Positions 8,872 through 17,669 of a stretch of DNA of 64,000 nucleotides are shown piece after piece. The DNA lies in assembly GCA_030427965.1 (NCBI GenBank), contig JAUICD010000007.1:1-64000 (forward strand). The letters run 5' to 3'. The stretch is from Bdellovibrionia bacterium. GTDB lineage: Bacteria > Bdellovibrionota > Bdellovibrionia > Bdellovibrionales > JAUICD01. Positions within the stretch are counted from its first letter, which is position 1, and every line of letters starts with the position of its first letter. The notes below the pieces were generated by a model. That model saw only the letters and a list, made by a program, of their open reading frames with translations, was not told the origin of the DNA and ran no database searches. The position numbers and the translations under genes were made by a program.

Positions 8872-8914
8872 AAAAAAAAGGACCCAAAGCTATGTGCTTT
8901 GGGTCCTTTTTTTT
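8872..8914. terminator. Bidirectional terminator between convergent genes
   Basis: The stem GGACCCAAAGC / GCTTTGGGTCC with a 5-base TATGT loop is flanked by A-run on the left and T-run on the right, so the stem extends by A-T pairs and works on both strands. It sits between the histone-like gene (+) and the sigma-54 activator (-). Confidence 0.93.
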
Positions 8915-8941
8915 ATTTCTCTGCTTTTCTCTTTCTCTACT

Positions 8942-9982
8942 CTACATCTTCGGTCGTGAATGGACAGCAAAGTTATCAAACTCACCGTACTCATGAAGTT
9001 TATTGTAAAGTGTTTTAATTGTAATACCCAGTGCATGAGCTGCACGAGTTTTATTGCCATCATAATACTTGAGAGCTTTTAAAATGTATCGCTTTTCAAG
9101 TTCATGCACAGTCACAGTTGGGTCATAATCATCTATTACGACTTTTTGATCTGGATGACGAATGTTCTCAGGAAGATCACCTGGCATAATTGTGTGACCT
9201 TCTGAAAGAATTTGAAGCCTTTCACAAACATTTTGAAGCTCACGAACATTTCCTGGCCAATCATAACGAGTCATAATCTTCATACCGTCTTCACTCATTT
9301 GCTGACCACGGTTCAAGTGCTTATTATTTCCCTGAGCCAAGAAATAGTTAATGAGCAATGAGATATCCTCTCTTCTTCGTCTCAAAGGTGGCACATGTGC
9401 AGTGATTGTATTGATACGATAGAAAAGATCTTCTCTGAAATTGTTCTTAACAACTTCTGTTTCAAGATCTCGATTGGTCGCACTGACCAAACGAATATCA
9501 ACTTGAATTGGCTCCTTACCACCGACTCTATATATTTCACCCTCTTGGATAAAACGAAGCAGCTTCGCCTGTATCCCAGGCGTTAACTCACCAATTTCAT
9601 CAAGAAAAAGAGTTCCACCAGTTGCAACTTCAGCAAGACCAATTTTTCTTGCATAAGCACCTGTAAAAGCACCTTTCTCGTGTCCAAAAAGTTCACTTTC
9701 TAGAAGAGACTCTCGAAGAGCTCCGCAGTTGATTGCTACAAACGGCTTATTTCGTCTGTGACTTCTTTCGTGAACGGCTTTTGCGATCAATTCTTTTCCA
9801 GTCCCGCTCTCACCAAGGATCAAGATATTCGCATTTGAGCGAGCAACTCTCTCGACCATCTTTAATAGATGTTGCATGGCATCTGACTTATAAATGATTG
9901 AAGTGTTTTTATTCACCTCAGTCTCGCCAAATGGTTGTGATGTGCGATTATTGGAAGGTAAAATGGTATTAGTGTCCGACAT
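8942..9982 (-). CDS. Sigma-54-dependent activator without receiver domain
   Basis: 346-residue enhancer-binding protein that would remodel sigma-54 RNA polymerase. After a short ~30-residue leader comes the AAA+ domain: Walker A GESGTGKE (about 57-64), the sigma-54-contacting GAFTGA loop (104-109), Walker B GTLFLDE (123-129) and arginine-finger region ([15 protein letters not shown] segment, here [11 protein letters not shown]), then a Fis-type helix-turn-helix at the C-terminus (about 295-335, [20 protein letters not shown]). There is no receiver, PAS or GAF domain, so activity must be controlled by expression, by another protein or by the short leader. A GAGGTAGT Shine-Dalgarno precedes ATG 9982. 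It shares an intergenic region with the divergent recombinase gene. Confidence 0.95.
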   Translation of the reverse strand: MSDTNTILPSNNRTSQPFGETEVNKNTSIIYKSDAMQHLLKMVERVARSNANILILGESGTGKELIAKAVHERSHRRNKPFVAINCGALRESLLESELFGHEKGAFTGAYARKIGLAEVATGGTLFLDEIGELTPGIQAKLLRFIQEGEIYRVGGKEPIQVDIRLVSATNRDLETEVVKNNFREDLFYRINTITAHVPPLRRRREDISLLINYFLAQGNNKHLNRGQQMSEDGMKIMTRYDWPGNVRELQNVCERLQILSEGHTIMPGDLPENIRHPDQKVVIDDYDPTVTVHELEKRYILKALKYYDGNKTRAAHALGITIKTLYNKLHEYGEFDNFAVHSRPKM

Positions 9983-10198
9983 ACGTACTACCTCTTCTCT
10001 GTTTTTAGTTCGATTGAACCACTCCGATGAAGATCTATGACGTGGATGCTGCGGGGCGTTTCAATTTGGGACAACCTCGACTATGGTCGATAATGTACCA
10101 AACCCATGTAAAGAATGCAAGCAATTTTTTGCATGGTATTATGAAGTATATTTAGACACTTACGCTGCGGTGTAATAATTATAGGGAGAAAAGCCAAA
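9983..10198. promoter_or_regulatory. Divergent intergenic region with a dyad
   Basis: About 215 bp between the sigma-54 activator (-) and the tyrosine recombinase (+); both promoters should be here. An inverted repeat ATGCAA-N8-TTGCAT spans 10115-10134 and could be an operator. I found no convincing -24/-12 or -35/-10 pair. Confidence 0.3.
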
Positions 10199-11116
10199 TT
10201 GGATCTTGAGGAAATGGTCTTTAAATATTTGGAATTCATTAAGAATGTACGAACTGGGAGTGAAAACACCATCAGAGCTTACCGCCTGGATCTTAGCCAA
10301 ACCCTGAAAATAGACCTCTGTAAGTTTATTTACATTAATGAAAATAAACTTACATTTGAACGTGAAAAGTCGACAACCACGACACCAATCCACCAAAATC
10401 ATCTCGAAGAACTTTCCCAAGAAGCCATTCAACTGTGGTCACCACTTTCCAAATCCTCTCGAAATCGAAAAATCTCCACCCTAAAAAGCTTTTTCAAGTG
10501 GGCCTTTCAAGAGTCCCACTTAAATCAAGATCTTGGGGCCAAGCTATTTACTCACACTGCTTCCAAAAAAATCCCCAACTTTTTGAGCGTAGATGAGTGT
10601 CTTCAAATTGCAAAACTTCTTACAGATCGACTTCTTCACGCCAATACTTCTTATGAAGTTGCGCAACGGGATCTCATTCTTTTTTCTCTATTATATGGAG
10701 GGGGCTTGAGAATCTCTGAAGCCTGTAGTCTTGAATCAAAAGATTACAATGCTTCAAAAAATCAAATTTTAGTTAAAGGAAAAGGTGAGCGCGAACGACT
10801 CATACCACTACCGAAGTCCGTCAAAAAGCAATTTATCAAGAAGCAAGGCACTCTTATTGGGTGGAAAGTTCGACAGGCATTTGATCAAGTTCGCAAATGG
10901 GGAGTGGATGCCGGTTTATCTCGACCAATCAATCCACATGCACTCAGACATAGTTACGCCACACATCTTTTGAACTCAGGAGCAGACTTGAGAATTCTTC
11001 AAGAGCTTTTGGGACATAAATCCCTTGCAGCAACTCAAAAGTACACGCATCTTAGCCTGGATGATCTCGCCCGCACAATTGAAAAACACCATCCACTTGA
11101 TAAGGAAATAAAATGA
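10199..11116 (+). CDS. XerC/XerD-like tyrosine recombinase
   Basis: Site-specific recombinase of about 305 residues with an N-terminal SAM-like DNA-binding domain (~1-110) and a C-terminal catalytic domain. Catalytic residues all present: Arg171 (GLRISEA), Lys195 in the beta hairpin (GKGERER), His247 and Arg250 (HALRHSYATHLL), His273 (LLGHKSL) and nucleophile Tyr282 (QKYTHL). Length and motifs fit XerC/XerD dimer-resolution enzymes; phage or integron origin seems less likely given the housekeeping neighbours. A ~20-residue Lys/Glu/Thr-rich insertion (about 40-62) in the N-terminal domain is unusual. The start is TTG 10199 with AGGGAG upstream; ATG 10214 is possible. It overlaps the next gene by 4 bp (ATGA). 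Confidence 0.9.
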   Translation: MDLEEMVFKYLEFIKNVRTGSENTIRAYRLDLSQTLKIDLCKFIYINENKLTFEREKSTTTTPIHQNHLEELSQEAIQLWSPLSKSSRNRKISTLKSFFKWAFQESHLNQDLGAKLFTHTASKKIPNFLSVDECLQIAKLLTDRLLHANTSYEVAQRDLILFSLLYGGGLRISEACSLESKDYNASKNQILVKGKGERERLIPLPKSVKKQFIKKQGTLIGWKVRQAFDQVRKWGVDAGLSRPINPHALRHSYATHLLNSGADLRILQELLGHKSLAATQKYTHLSLDDLARTIEKHHPLDKEIK

Positions 11117-11646
11117 AAAAAGCCGTTTTTTTAGATCGCGACGGAACTGTAATCATTGATAAAATCTATCTCAATGACCCCGATCAAATTGAATACTTCC
11201 CACATGCTGAAGAAGCTATACAATCCCTTTGTAGAGCAGGTTTTTTGATTTGTATTGCAACTAATCAATCAGGAATTCCAAGAGGGCTCGTTCAAATAGA
11301 AAATTTAGATGAAATTCATCGCAGAATATCTGTTCATTTAAAGAAATGGGATATTGAAATAGCTGGTTACTATTACGCCCCACATCTTCCCAATAGTGAT
11401 CATGAGCTTCGAAAGCCCAACCCAGGAATGCTCCTACTAGGAGCAGAGGAACACAATATTGATCTTTCAAAGAGCTGGATGATTGGCGACCGTATGACCG
11501 ACGTTGAAGCTGGGCGCAGAGCTGGAACCAAAACTATTTTTCTAGAGGGAACAGAGGACCCCAATGAATCGGAATTTAAAAAACCTGACTTTATTTTTCC
11601 ATCTTTAAAAGAAGCTGTGGAACAAATCCTTTTACCTGAAAGTTAA
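11113..11646 (+). CDS. HAD-IIIA phosphatase, GmhB/HisB-N-like
   Basis: 177-residue HAD phosphatase related to D-glycero-D-manno-heptose-1,7-bisphosphate phosphatase (GmhB), an LPS inner-core heptose enzyme. Motif I is FLDRDGTV (about 6-13), motif II is ATNQSG (50-55), then RKPNPGM with the motif III Lys (about 97-103) and motif IV GDRMTDVEAG (about 122-131). The loop that in E. coli GmhB carries zinc ligands (CxHxP...CxC) is short here (PHLPNSDHELRK) with no cysteines, so zinc is probably not bound and substrate preference may differ. ATGA overlap with the recombinase suggests co-expression. Confidence 0.85.
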   Translation: MKKAVFLDRDGTVIIDKIYLNDPDQIEYFPHAEEAIQSLCRAGFLICIATNQSGIPRGLVQIENLDEIHRRISVHLKKWDIEIAGYYYAPHLPNSDHELRKPNPGMLLLGAEEHNIDLSKSWMIGDRMTDVEAGRRAGTKTIFLEGTEDPNESEFKKPDFIFPSLKEAVEQILLPES

Positions 11647-11809
11647 ACTTTATTAAAAATGCCGACGATGTTATGGAACTACTCAAAATTTCCTTAATGT
11701 CTGTTCCGACTCAATTTGCCGATGTGTACACTTTATGAACACTTCAAGTACAAAATAGTACTTATATAAGCATTTGAGTGAGCATCATTCTTGCTAAGAA
11801 TGTCGTACG
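11647..11809. promoter_or_regulatory. Intergenic region with two perfect dyads
   Basis: AAGTAC-AAAATA-GTACTT at 11746-11763 overlaps an AT-rich TATATAAG stretch that could be a -10 region. CATTCTT-GCT-AAGAATG at 11786-11802 ends 7 bases before the ATG of the exported protein gene. One could be an operator and the other a leader hairpin hiding the ribosome site. This is visible structure only; regulation is inferred. Confidence 0.35.
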
Positions 11810-12442
11810 ATGCGAATATTGATTGCGATCCTTCTTTTTTCAAACTTGATTTCCAACTTAGCATTTGCTCGAGTCACAACTCAAAAGTTTATTGAGCTTA
11901 TGAAGCTTCATCGAGCACGAGTCCATTTCTTAGGAACTCAAATATTCAATAGCTCTTACTATCAAATAGATCTTCCATATTCTTTGGTCATTGAATATCT
12001 TAGTCTCCATGATCTCCCCAAAATACTCTCCTTGGAAGAGTTACGGAAATGGGACCCTGAATATACTCACAGTCAGAGTATTGCCACAAGACTTGCCCCA
12101 TACTTTGGTGAAATCCCCGAATCACTGTCCTCTACTGACGCATCAAAGCTTGATAAAGCCGTAAAAGACCTAAACGACTCAGAAGACCGAATCAAAGCAA
12201 GTTTCTTCTTACGTCACCCCGAATTGACATTTGGGCGCATTCAATTTCTAAAACACCTTGAAAGAGTTAGCGACGTCTACGACACCTACAAGTATCGCCG
12301 CGGAGAACTTCAACTCAGATATAAATCCCCCATTGAATATTTCTTAGACAACGGAGAAGAGGAAAAAATCCCTCTTACATATTGGGTAGAAGCTCAAAAT
12401 TGGCCTATCGACTGCGCCTCAAGTCTTCGTCCCAGTTACTGA
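11810..12442 (+). CDS. Exported protein of unknown function
   Basis: 210-residue protein with a clear Sec signal peptide (about 1-20, cleavage after AFA). The mature region is charged and mostly helical, with one internal FLRHPELTFGR segment; no domain is recognised. The Shine-Dalgarno is weak and lies next to a hairpin. Its 3' end overlaps the convergent recO by 7 bp. Length, signal peptide and uninterrupted frame support a real gene. Confidence 0.75.
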   Translation: MRILIAILLFSNLISNLAFARVTTQKFIELMKLHRARVHFLGTQIFNSSYYQIDLPYSLVIEYLSLHDLPKILSLEELRKWDPEYTHSQSIATRLAPYFGEIPESLSSTDASKLDKAVKDLNDSEDRIKASFFLRHPELTFGRIQFLKHLERVSDVYDTYKYRRGELQLRYKSPIEYFLDNGEEEKIPLTYWVEAQNWPIDCASSLRPSY

Positions 12443-13017
12443 ATGGCATACTCATGCGCTTTTTTCAAAAGCCTCTGAAGAACTGATTTTTTATTTGCTG
12501 GAAGATCAATGTCAGCATGGTTTTTTATCGGAAACTTGACAAGACTCAACACTTCATCTGTTCTAGGCATAACCCCTTGAGACTGAAGTATCTTCAATTC
12601 GAAGAGCATTCGAAGTTTTTCTAGGTTTTCAGATGTTTCCAAAGATTTGAGTGAATTCCCTAAAATTCTAAAAATCACCTGATTCTCCGATAGCCCCTCT
12701 TGACTATATCTTTCCACAACTTGAAGCATCTGAAGACCTAACTGAATTTTATCATAGTCTTTACGAATACTTCGAAACTCTTCAACAATTCGAGCTTCAT
12801 TTAAAACACCAAGTCCATTTTCTGATTTGGACTCTTTATAGTCCACTTCGATATAATGAAGAGGCTCCAAAACGCCTCCACCAAATCTTTTTTTACTTCG
12901 AAGCGCAGAACGCGCAAAAAGAGCCAATTTATTTCCCTCACCATTAAGTCCTTTTACAATAAGATCTGCCTCCCCATGCTTAATCACATTAAGAACAATG
13001 ATCTTATCTTTGATCAA
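12436..13017 (-). CDS. recO: DNA repair protein RecO
   Basis: RecO helps RecR and RecA replace SSB during recombinational repair. The 193-residue protein has the N-terminal OB domain (KDKIIVLNVIKHGEADLIVKG, then KLALFARSALRSKKRFGG) and a helical C-terminal domain. It is shorter than the usual ~240 residues and lacks the Cys4 zinc site found in some RecO proteins. The start is TTG 13017, overlapping the mgtE stop (TTGA); no better start lies nearby. Confidence 0.88.
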   Translation of the reverse strand: MIKDKIIVLNVIKHGEADLIVKGLNGEGNKLALFARSALRSKKRFGGGVLEPLHYIEVDYKESKSENGLGVLNEARIVEEFRSIRKDYDKIQLGLQMLQVVERYSQEGLSENQVIFRILGNSLKSLETSENLEKLRMLFELKILQSQGVMPRTDEVLSLVKFPIKNHADIDLPANKKSVLQRLLKKAHEYAIQ

Positions 13018-14366
13018 AACAAACCCCAGCTCACAAATGAAAGCGCAAAGAGTATTGTAAGTAACTGACTAATAACAGCGGTTAACGAAAGGCTACCGAC
13101 AGCTGGGTCTAACTGCAGTCGCTGTAAAACCCAAGGAATCAACACACCCAATATTATTGCAAGTGCCACTTGAACAAAAAGTGCGACACCCAGAAGAGCT
13201 GACAATTGAAAATTTATACCACCAAATAAAGATAAAATAGCAAACCAAAATAGCCCCGAAACAAAACCCACAACACTTGCAATCTGTAATTCATTGAGCA
13301 AATAAAACGGCAGGCCCGAATACACAAGCTTTCCATCACGAATGGCCTGTACCGCAAGAGTTGTTGTTTGATTTGAAACTGTCATACCGACCATCAACAA
13401 TAAAGGCAATGAAGACGCAAGCAACCATGCAAGACTCAGTTCACCATTTCCGACAAATTTCCAGACAACAAAAAAGATTAAAACTCCACCAAAGAACGAC
13501 AATGAGAGCCATGGAAAACGAGAGCGAAGCTGCCCAACAAATGTGGATCTTGTTGGTATACGAGTTTGCCCCATAGCAAGAAGATCCTCTCTTGCCTCCT
13601 CTCGTATCACATCAATGATGTCATCAACAGTAATTGCACCCATAAGCGTATTGCTTTCATCAATGACCGGGACAGAAAGAAAGTCGTATCTTTCAACAAT
13701 CTTAGCCACCTCTTGCTGTTTGGTAGCCACCGTAACACTCACTGTGTCTTTAATCATAATCTCTTTAAGAACATCGGTAGGCTTTGAAAGCAAAAGCTGC
13801 TTAAGGCTCAAAACACCCACAAGCCTTCGATCTTCATCTGTCACGTACACATAAAATGTAGCAACGGCCTCATCTGCATCTTCTTGAAGAGCCTGAATCG
13901 TTTCTTTTACAGTTAGAGATTGATCAAGGTCAAAAATCTCTGTCGTCATAAGTCCACCAGCTGTATCACCTGGGTACTGAAGTAAGTCCTCGATCTCTTC
14001 CTTATCCTCTTTCTCCATAGAGCCCAAGATCGATTGGGAAAGTTCTTCATCTAGATTGTTCAACAGATCCGCTTGGTCATCTGCATCCATAAACGTCACA
14101 ATGGTATTGAGAGACTCAGATGGCAACTTCTCCACAATTTCAACTTGTGTTTCTTCATCCAAATGACTCATCACTTGCGCACGAAATTCATCACTTGGTA
14201 GTAAATTAAAAATTGTAAGCTGATCTGTTGCTTCAAGCTCGTCAAAAATCTCTGCAATATCCACAGGGCGAGATTTTTCACAGATATTTCGAATATTACG
14301 ATCTGCCCCTCTTCTCAAGAGCTTTCGAATGCTTGCAAGTAGAATACGATGTTTTTGATCAATCAC
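13014..14366 (-). CDS. mgtE: Magnesium transporter MgtE
   Basis: Inner-membrane Mg2+ channel/transporter of 450 residues, the usual length. In order: superhelical N domain (~1-130, with repeated acidic helices), two CBS domains (~135-255, e.g. VPVIDESNTLMGAITVDDIIDVI), a plug helix, and five membrane helices (~285-450) with the pore segment LPLLLMVGMTVSNQTTTLAVQAI. The start is GTG 14366, overlapping the upstream stop (GTGA). The N and CBS domains normally close the pore when cytoplasmic Mg2+ is high. Confidence 0.97.
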   Translation of the reverse strand: MIDQKHRILLASIRKLLRRGADRNIRNICEKSRPVDIAEIFDELEATDQLTIFNLLPSDEFRAQVMSHLDEETQVEIVEKLPSESLNTIVTFMDADDQADLLNNLDEELSQSILGSMEKEDKEEIEDLLQYPGDTAGGLMTTEIFDLDQSLTVKETIQALQEDADEAVATFYVYVTDEDRRLVGVLSLKQLLLSKPTDVLKEIMIKDTVSVTVATKQQEVAKIVERYDFLSVPVIDESNTLMGAITVDDIIDVIREEAREDLLAMGQTRIPTRSTFVGQLRSRFPWLSLSFFGGVLIFFVVWKFVGNGELSLAWLLASSLPLLLMVGMTVSNQTTTLAVQAIRDGKLVYSGLPFYLLNELQIASVVGFVSGLFWFAILSLFGGINFQLSALLGVALFVQVALAIILGVLIPWVLQRLQLDPAVGSLSLTAVISQLLTILFALSFVSWGLF

Positions 14367-15349
14367 GTAGGCACCTTAAGTGGAATTTCTTTTTTCATCC
14401 GAAAATAAAAATAGGCACCAAATAAACCCCAAAATAAATTCATTGCCTGAAGTGCTGTAACTGAATTTGGTCCTAAATCACTCTCAAATCCCATTCCCCA
14501 ATTAAATAGCATTAAAAAAGCAGCTTGCCCAACACCAACTCCACCTGGTGCAACGGGAAGCGCCATCGCAATCAACCCCAAAGGAACAGCATAGAAAAAT
14601 GCAGAAATATCAATATCAGTAAATCCAAGTGCCTGTGAGACAATGTAGAAGAAAAGAACATGAAGAAACTGCGAACCAAAGCTCAAAAAAAGCCCAACAA
14701 ACAATGTTCCAATACAATTTCGAAAAGAATAAAATGCGTCTAAAACTTTTCGAATCAATTTCCCGCCTGGGACCCTTAAAAGAACCGAAGTCGTCAAAGC
14801 CCCCTCGTTGATCGTTTTAGAGAGAGCCAGAAGGAAAAATATAAGGATAATAAGATTCACAATGACAACAGAAGTGAAAACACCTTTCAGTGGCAGCGAT
14901 TGAAAAACATGTTCCCACTGCCAACACATGGCAAATAAAGCCAAAAGAGACATCGCAAACATTCCAATAATTCGATCAACAAGAATACTCGTTGCTGCTT
15001 TGGTGCGATTCTCAGGATGCCCCTGTATAAGATAATATCCTTTAACAATATCCCCACCAACCCCACCTGGCATTGCAAAATTAAAGAAAATTCCGATTAA
15101 CGTCAGACGCATCGTAATGCCAAACGTCGAGTGGAGTCCCAAGCCTCTAAGTAGAAGTAGCCACCTGAAATTGTTGTTTGCAAGCATGGTCAATAAAAGC
15201 AAGAGAAGTAGCCCCAAAATAGACGGCTGAAGAAGATCGAGCAGTGCCCCAAAGTCCAACTTACCACCCCTAACAAGCCACCCTATAAGCAAAGAAGCCA
15301 ATAGTAATTTAAATGCGGTTTGAATATGCTGTTTAATCACTCTCTCCAA
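14363..15349 (-). CDS. UPF0104 / LPG-synthase-TM-like membrane protein
   Basis: 328-residue inner-membrane protein with about eight hydrophobic helices. It matches the integral membrane region of the lysylphosphatidylglycerol synthase/flippase family (AglD-, YbhN-like), with the characteristic NFAMPGGVGGDIVKGYYL and LPVAPGGVGVGQAAF segments. There is no C-terminal aminoacyl transferase domain, so it is the flippase-like half only. Proteins of this type move or help modify lipids or lipid-linked sugars; the sugar genes across the divergent promoter make that plausible. The start may be TTG 15349 or GTG 15340, the latter with GGAG close upstream. Confidence 0.88.
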   Translation of the reverse strand: MERVIKQHIQTAFKLLLASLLIGWLVRGGKLDFGALLDLLQPSILGLLLLLLLTMLANNNFRWLLLLRGLGLHSTFGITMRLTLIGIFFNFAMPGGVGGDIVKGYYLIQGHPENRTKAATSILVDRIIGMFAMSLLALFAMCWQWEHVFQSLPLKGVFTSVVIVNLIILIFFLLALSKTINEGALTTSVLLRVPGGKLIRKVLDAFYSFRNCIGTLFVGLFLSFGSQFLHVLFFYIVSQALGFTDIDISAFFYAVPLGLIAMALPVAPGGVGVGQAAFLMLFNWGMGFESDLGPNSVTALQAMNLFWGLFGAYFYFRMKKEIPLKVPT

Positions 15350-15426
15350 CGCTTACGAATGTTGTAAGTTCCTACTGCTTCTGCTAAATTCTGCCATCAC
15401 TCGATAGATAAAAACAGGAAATGTAT

Positions 15427-16737
15427 ATGAAGATTTCAGTTGTTGGTACAGGATATGTTGGGCTCGTAGCGGGGGTATGCTTTGCAGACACGGGGCACCG
15501 TGTTATTTGTGTTGACAGAGACTCATCTAAAATCGACCTCTTAAAAGAGGGAAAAATTCCAATTTATGAACCCGGACTAGAAGACATACTAGAGCCCGCC
15601 CGCCGATCTGAAAGAATCAGTTTTACGACAGAACTGAAATCTGCAGTTGAAGAAACAGATGTTGTCTTTATTGCAGTGGGAACGCCTGAAAAAGAAGATG
15701 GACAAGCCGACTTAGGCCCCACCTTCACAGTGGCGACACAAATTGCTGAATGTGCAAATGCAGACAAAATCGTTGTACTGAAAAGTACAGTTCCTGTTGG
15801 TACTTGGCGCGAAGTTCAAAAAATATTTGATGAAAAGTCTAAGTACAATATTGAAGTCGTCAACAATCCTGAGTTTTTAAAAGAAGGCGCAGCAATAGAT
15901 GATTTCTTACGACCGGATCGTGTTGTTATTGGCTGTAGATCTGAAAGAGCTGAAAAACTGATGCGAGAGATTTACTCTCCCTTTGTTAAAAATGGGCACC
16001 CCATTTATTTTATGGATAATACCTCAGCAGAACTCTGTAAGTACGCTGCAAATGCATTTCTTTCTGTAAAGATCAGTTTTGTGAACGAACTTGCACGACT
16101 TGCAGACAAAGTTGGCGCTGATATAAACAATGTTCGAAAAGGGTTTACGTCAGACTCTCGGATCAACCCAGCGTTCTTCTACCCAGGAGTGGGATATGGA
16201 GGAAGCTGTTTTCCAAAAGATGTTGTGGCTTTAATTCACACAGGAAACAAGCACGGAATTCCGATGAATATAGTAAAGGCCGCCGATGAAGTGAACGACA
16301 AACAAAAACTTTTGTTATTTGAAATGATCCAAAATCACTTTGGAGATCTCAATGGAAAGCGTATTGCTCTTTGGGGACTGAGCTTCAAACCAAGAACAGA
16401 TGATATTCGAGAAGCGCCAGCACTCTATATTGCACGTGAGCTCAAAAAAGCTGGAGCAAGTGTTATCGGATATGACCCTGTTGCAACAGAGAATTTTAAA
16501 CAAGCATGTGATGTTGAAATTGAATACGGAAATAACCCAGTAGCCATCTCAAAAGACGCCGATGCCGTTGCCTTAGTAACTGAATGGAATGAATTTAGAA
16601 ATCCTGATTTTCCTTCGGTTAAAGAGGCTCTTAAAACTCCAATTCTATTTGATGGTCGAAACATTTATGACCCACAAAAAATGAAATCTCTAGGTTTTAC
16701 CTATTATTGTATTGGCCGCCAGGGAGTCCTAACATGA
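15427..16737 (+). CDS. ugd: UDP-glucose 6-dehydrogenase
   Basis: Oxidises UDP-glucose twice with NAD to UDP-glucuronate. From MKISVVGTGYVG the protein has 436 residues, normal for the family. It shows the NAD Rossmann motif GTGYVG, the acidic VDRD strand end, KSTVPVGT, the NNPEFLKEGAA segment, and GYGGSCFPKD with catalytic Cys at about residue 261, then the C-terminal UDP-binding domain (LWGLSFKPRTDDIREAP). ATG 15427 is preferred over ATG 15421 because AGGAA lies at better spacing and the family starts MKI. First of a three-gene sugar operon; it overlaps the next gene (ATGA). Confidence 0.97.
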   Translation: MKISVVGTGYVGLVAGVCFADTGHRVICVDRDSSKIDLLKEGKIPIYEPGLEDILEPARRSERISFTTELKSAVEETDVVFIAVGTPEKEDGQADLGPTFTVATQIAECANADKIVVLKSTVPVGTWREVQKIFDEKSKYNIEVVNNPEFLKEGAAIDDFLRPDRVVIGCRSERAEKLMREIYSPFVKNGHPIYFMDNTSAELCKYAANAFLSVKISFVNELARLADKVGADINNVRKGFTSDSRINPAFFYPGVGYGGSCFPKDVVALIHTGNKHGIPMNIVKAADEVNDKQKLLLFEMIQNHFGDLNGKRIALWGLSFKPRTDDIREAPALYIARELKKAGASVIGYDPVATENFKQACDVEIEYGNNPVAISKDADAVALVTEWNEFRNPDFPSVKEALKTPILFDGRNIYDPQKMKSLGFTYYCIGRQGVLT

Positions 16738-17669
16738 AAAAAGCCCTCGTTATTGGAGGGGCTGGATTTATTGGAAGCCACCTATGTGAAAGCCTTTTAG
16801 AACAAGACTATCATGTTACAGCAGTCGATAATTTTGTAACCGGGCAAAAACAAAATATTTCCCATATCAAGTCCTCAAATTTTCAGTTTCTTGAACACGA
16901 CATCACTCATCCACTTCCTTTTAATGAAACATTTGAAGAAATCTACAACCTTGCATCCCCCGCCTCACCAAGCGACTTTTCTACAATGCCAATTTTTATT
17001 CTAAAAACAACAGCATTGGGACACATGAATTGCCTAGAGTATGCAAAAGCAAATGGCGGTAAAGTTTTATTTGCCAGCACAAGTGAAATATACGGTGATC
17101 CAAGTGTTCATCCACAACCAGAGTCTTACTTTGGAAACGTCAACACACTTGGGCCACGAGCTTGCTATGATGAAGCCAAAAGATTTGGAGAAGCGCTCAC
17201 TCTAGCCTACAGAAGAGAACACAAAATCGAAACGCGTCTCATTCGGATATTTAATACCTACGGCCCCAGAATGCGACTTGATGATGGACGAATTATTCCG
17301 AATTTTTTTACCCAAGGTTTAAAAAATGAAGCTATCACTGTCTACGGAGACGGAAATCAGACTCGAAGTTTTTGTTATGTGAATGATCTTGTAGATGGAA
17401 TTATTTCCGTCATGAATTCAGATGATCACATGCCATTTAATTTGGGAGATCAGAATGAACATACTGTTCTTGAAATGGCGATGATCATCAAGGAACTCAC
17501 TGGAAACACAAAAGAGGTGATATTTCACCCTCTCCCAGAAGATGATCCAAAAAGACGGAGACCCGACACGAGTAAAGCTCAATCCACTTTGAACTGGAGT
17601 CCAAAAGTCAGTTTGGATGAGGGGCTCTCGAGATCTTTGAAGTTTTTTAAGGACGCACTCTCAAAATGA
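16734..17669 (+). CDS. UDP-xylose synthase (UDP-glucuronate decarboxylase)
   Basis: 311-residue short-chain dehydrogenase that decarboxylates UDP-glucuronate to UDP-xylose. NAD motif GGAGFIG is at 8-14, catalytic STSE at 116-119, and YDEAK with Tyr145 and Lys149. The NLASPASPSDFSTMP segment (72-86) is characteristic of UXS rather than of dTDP-glucose dehydratase or GalE. It directly follows the UDP-glucuronate producer, so the pair makes UDP-xylose. ATG 16734 overlaps the ugd stop; the longer upstream frame lies inside ugd and is not used. Confidence 0.93.
   Translation: MKKALVIGGAGFIGSHLCESLLEQDYHVTAVDNFVTGQKQNISHIKSSNFQFLEHDITHPLPFNETFEEIYNLASPASPSDFSTMPIFILKTTALGHMNCLEYAKANGGKVLFASTSEIYGDPSVHPQPESYFGNVNTLGPRACYDEAKRFGEALTLAYRREHKIETRLIRIFNTYGPRMRLDDGRIIPNFFTQGLKNEAITVYGDGNQTRSFCYVNDLVDGIISVMNSDDHMPFNLGDQNEHTVLEMAMIIKELTGNTKEVIFHPLPEDDPKRRRPDTSKAQSTLNWSPKVSLDEGLSRSLKFFKDALSK

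Noticed and set aside
10115..10134. Sigma-54 -24/-12 promoter near the activator and recombinase genes
   Set aside because: A TTGC-like -12 can be drawn, but the GG of the -24 box is absent on both strands; I kept only the dyad.
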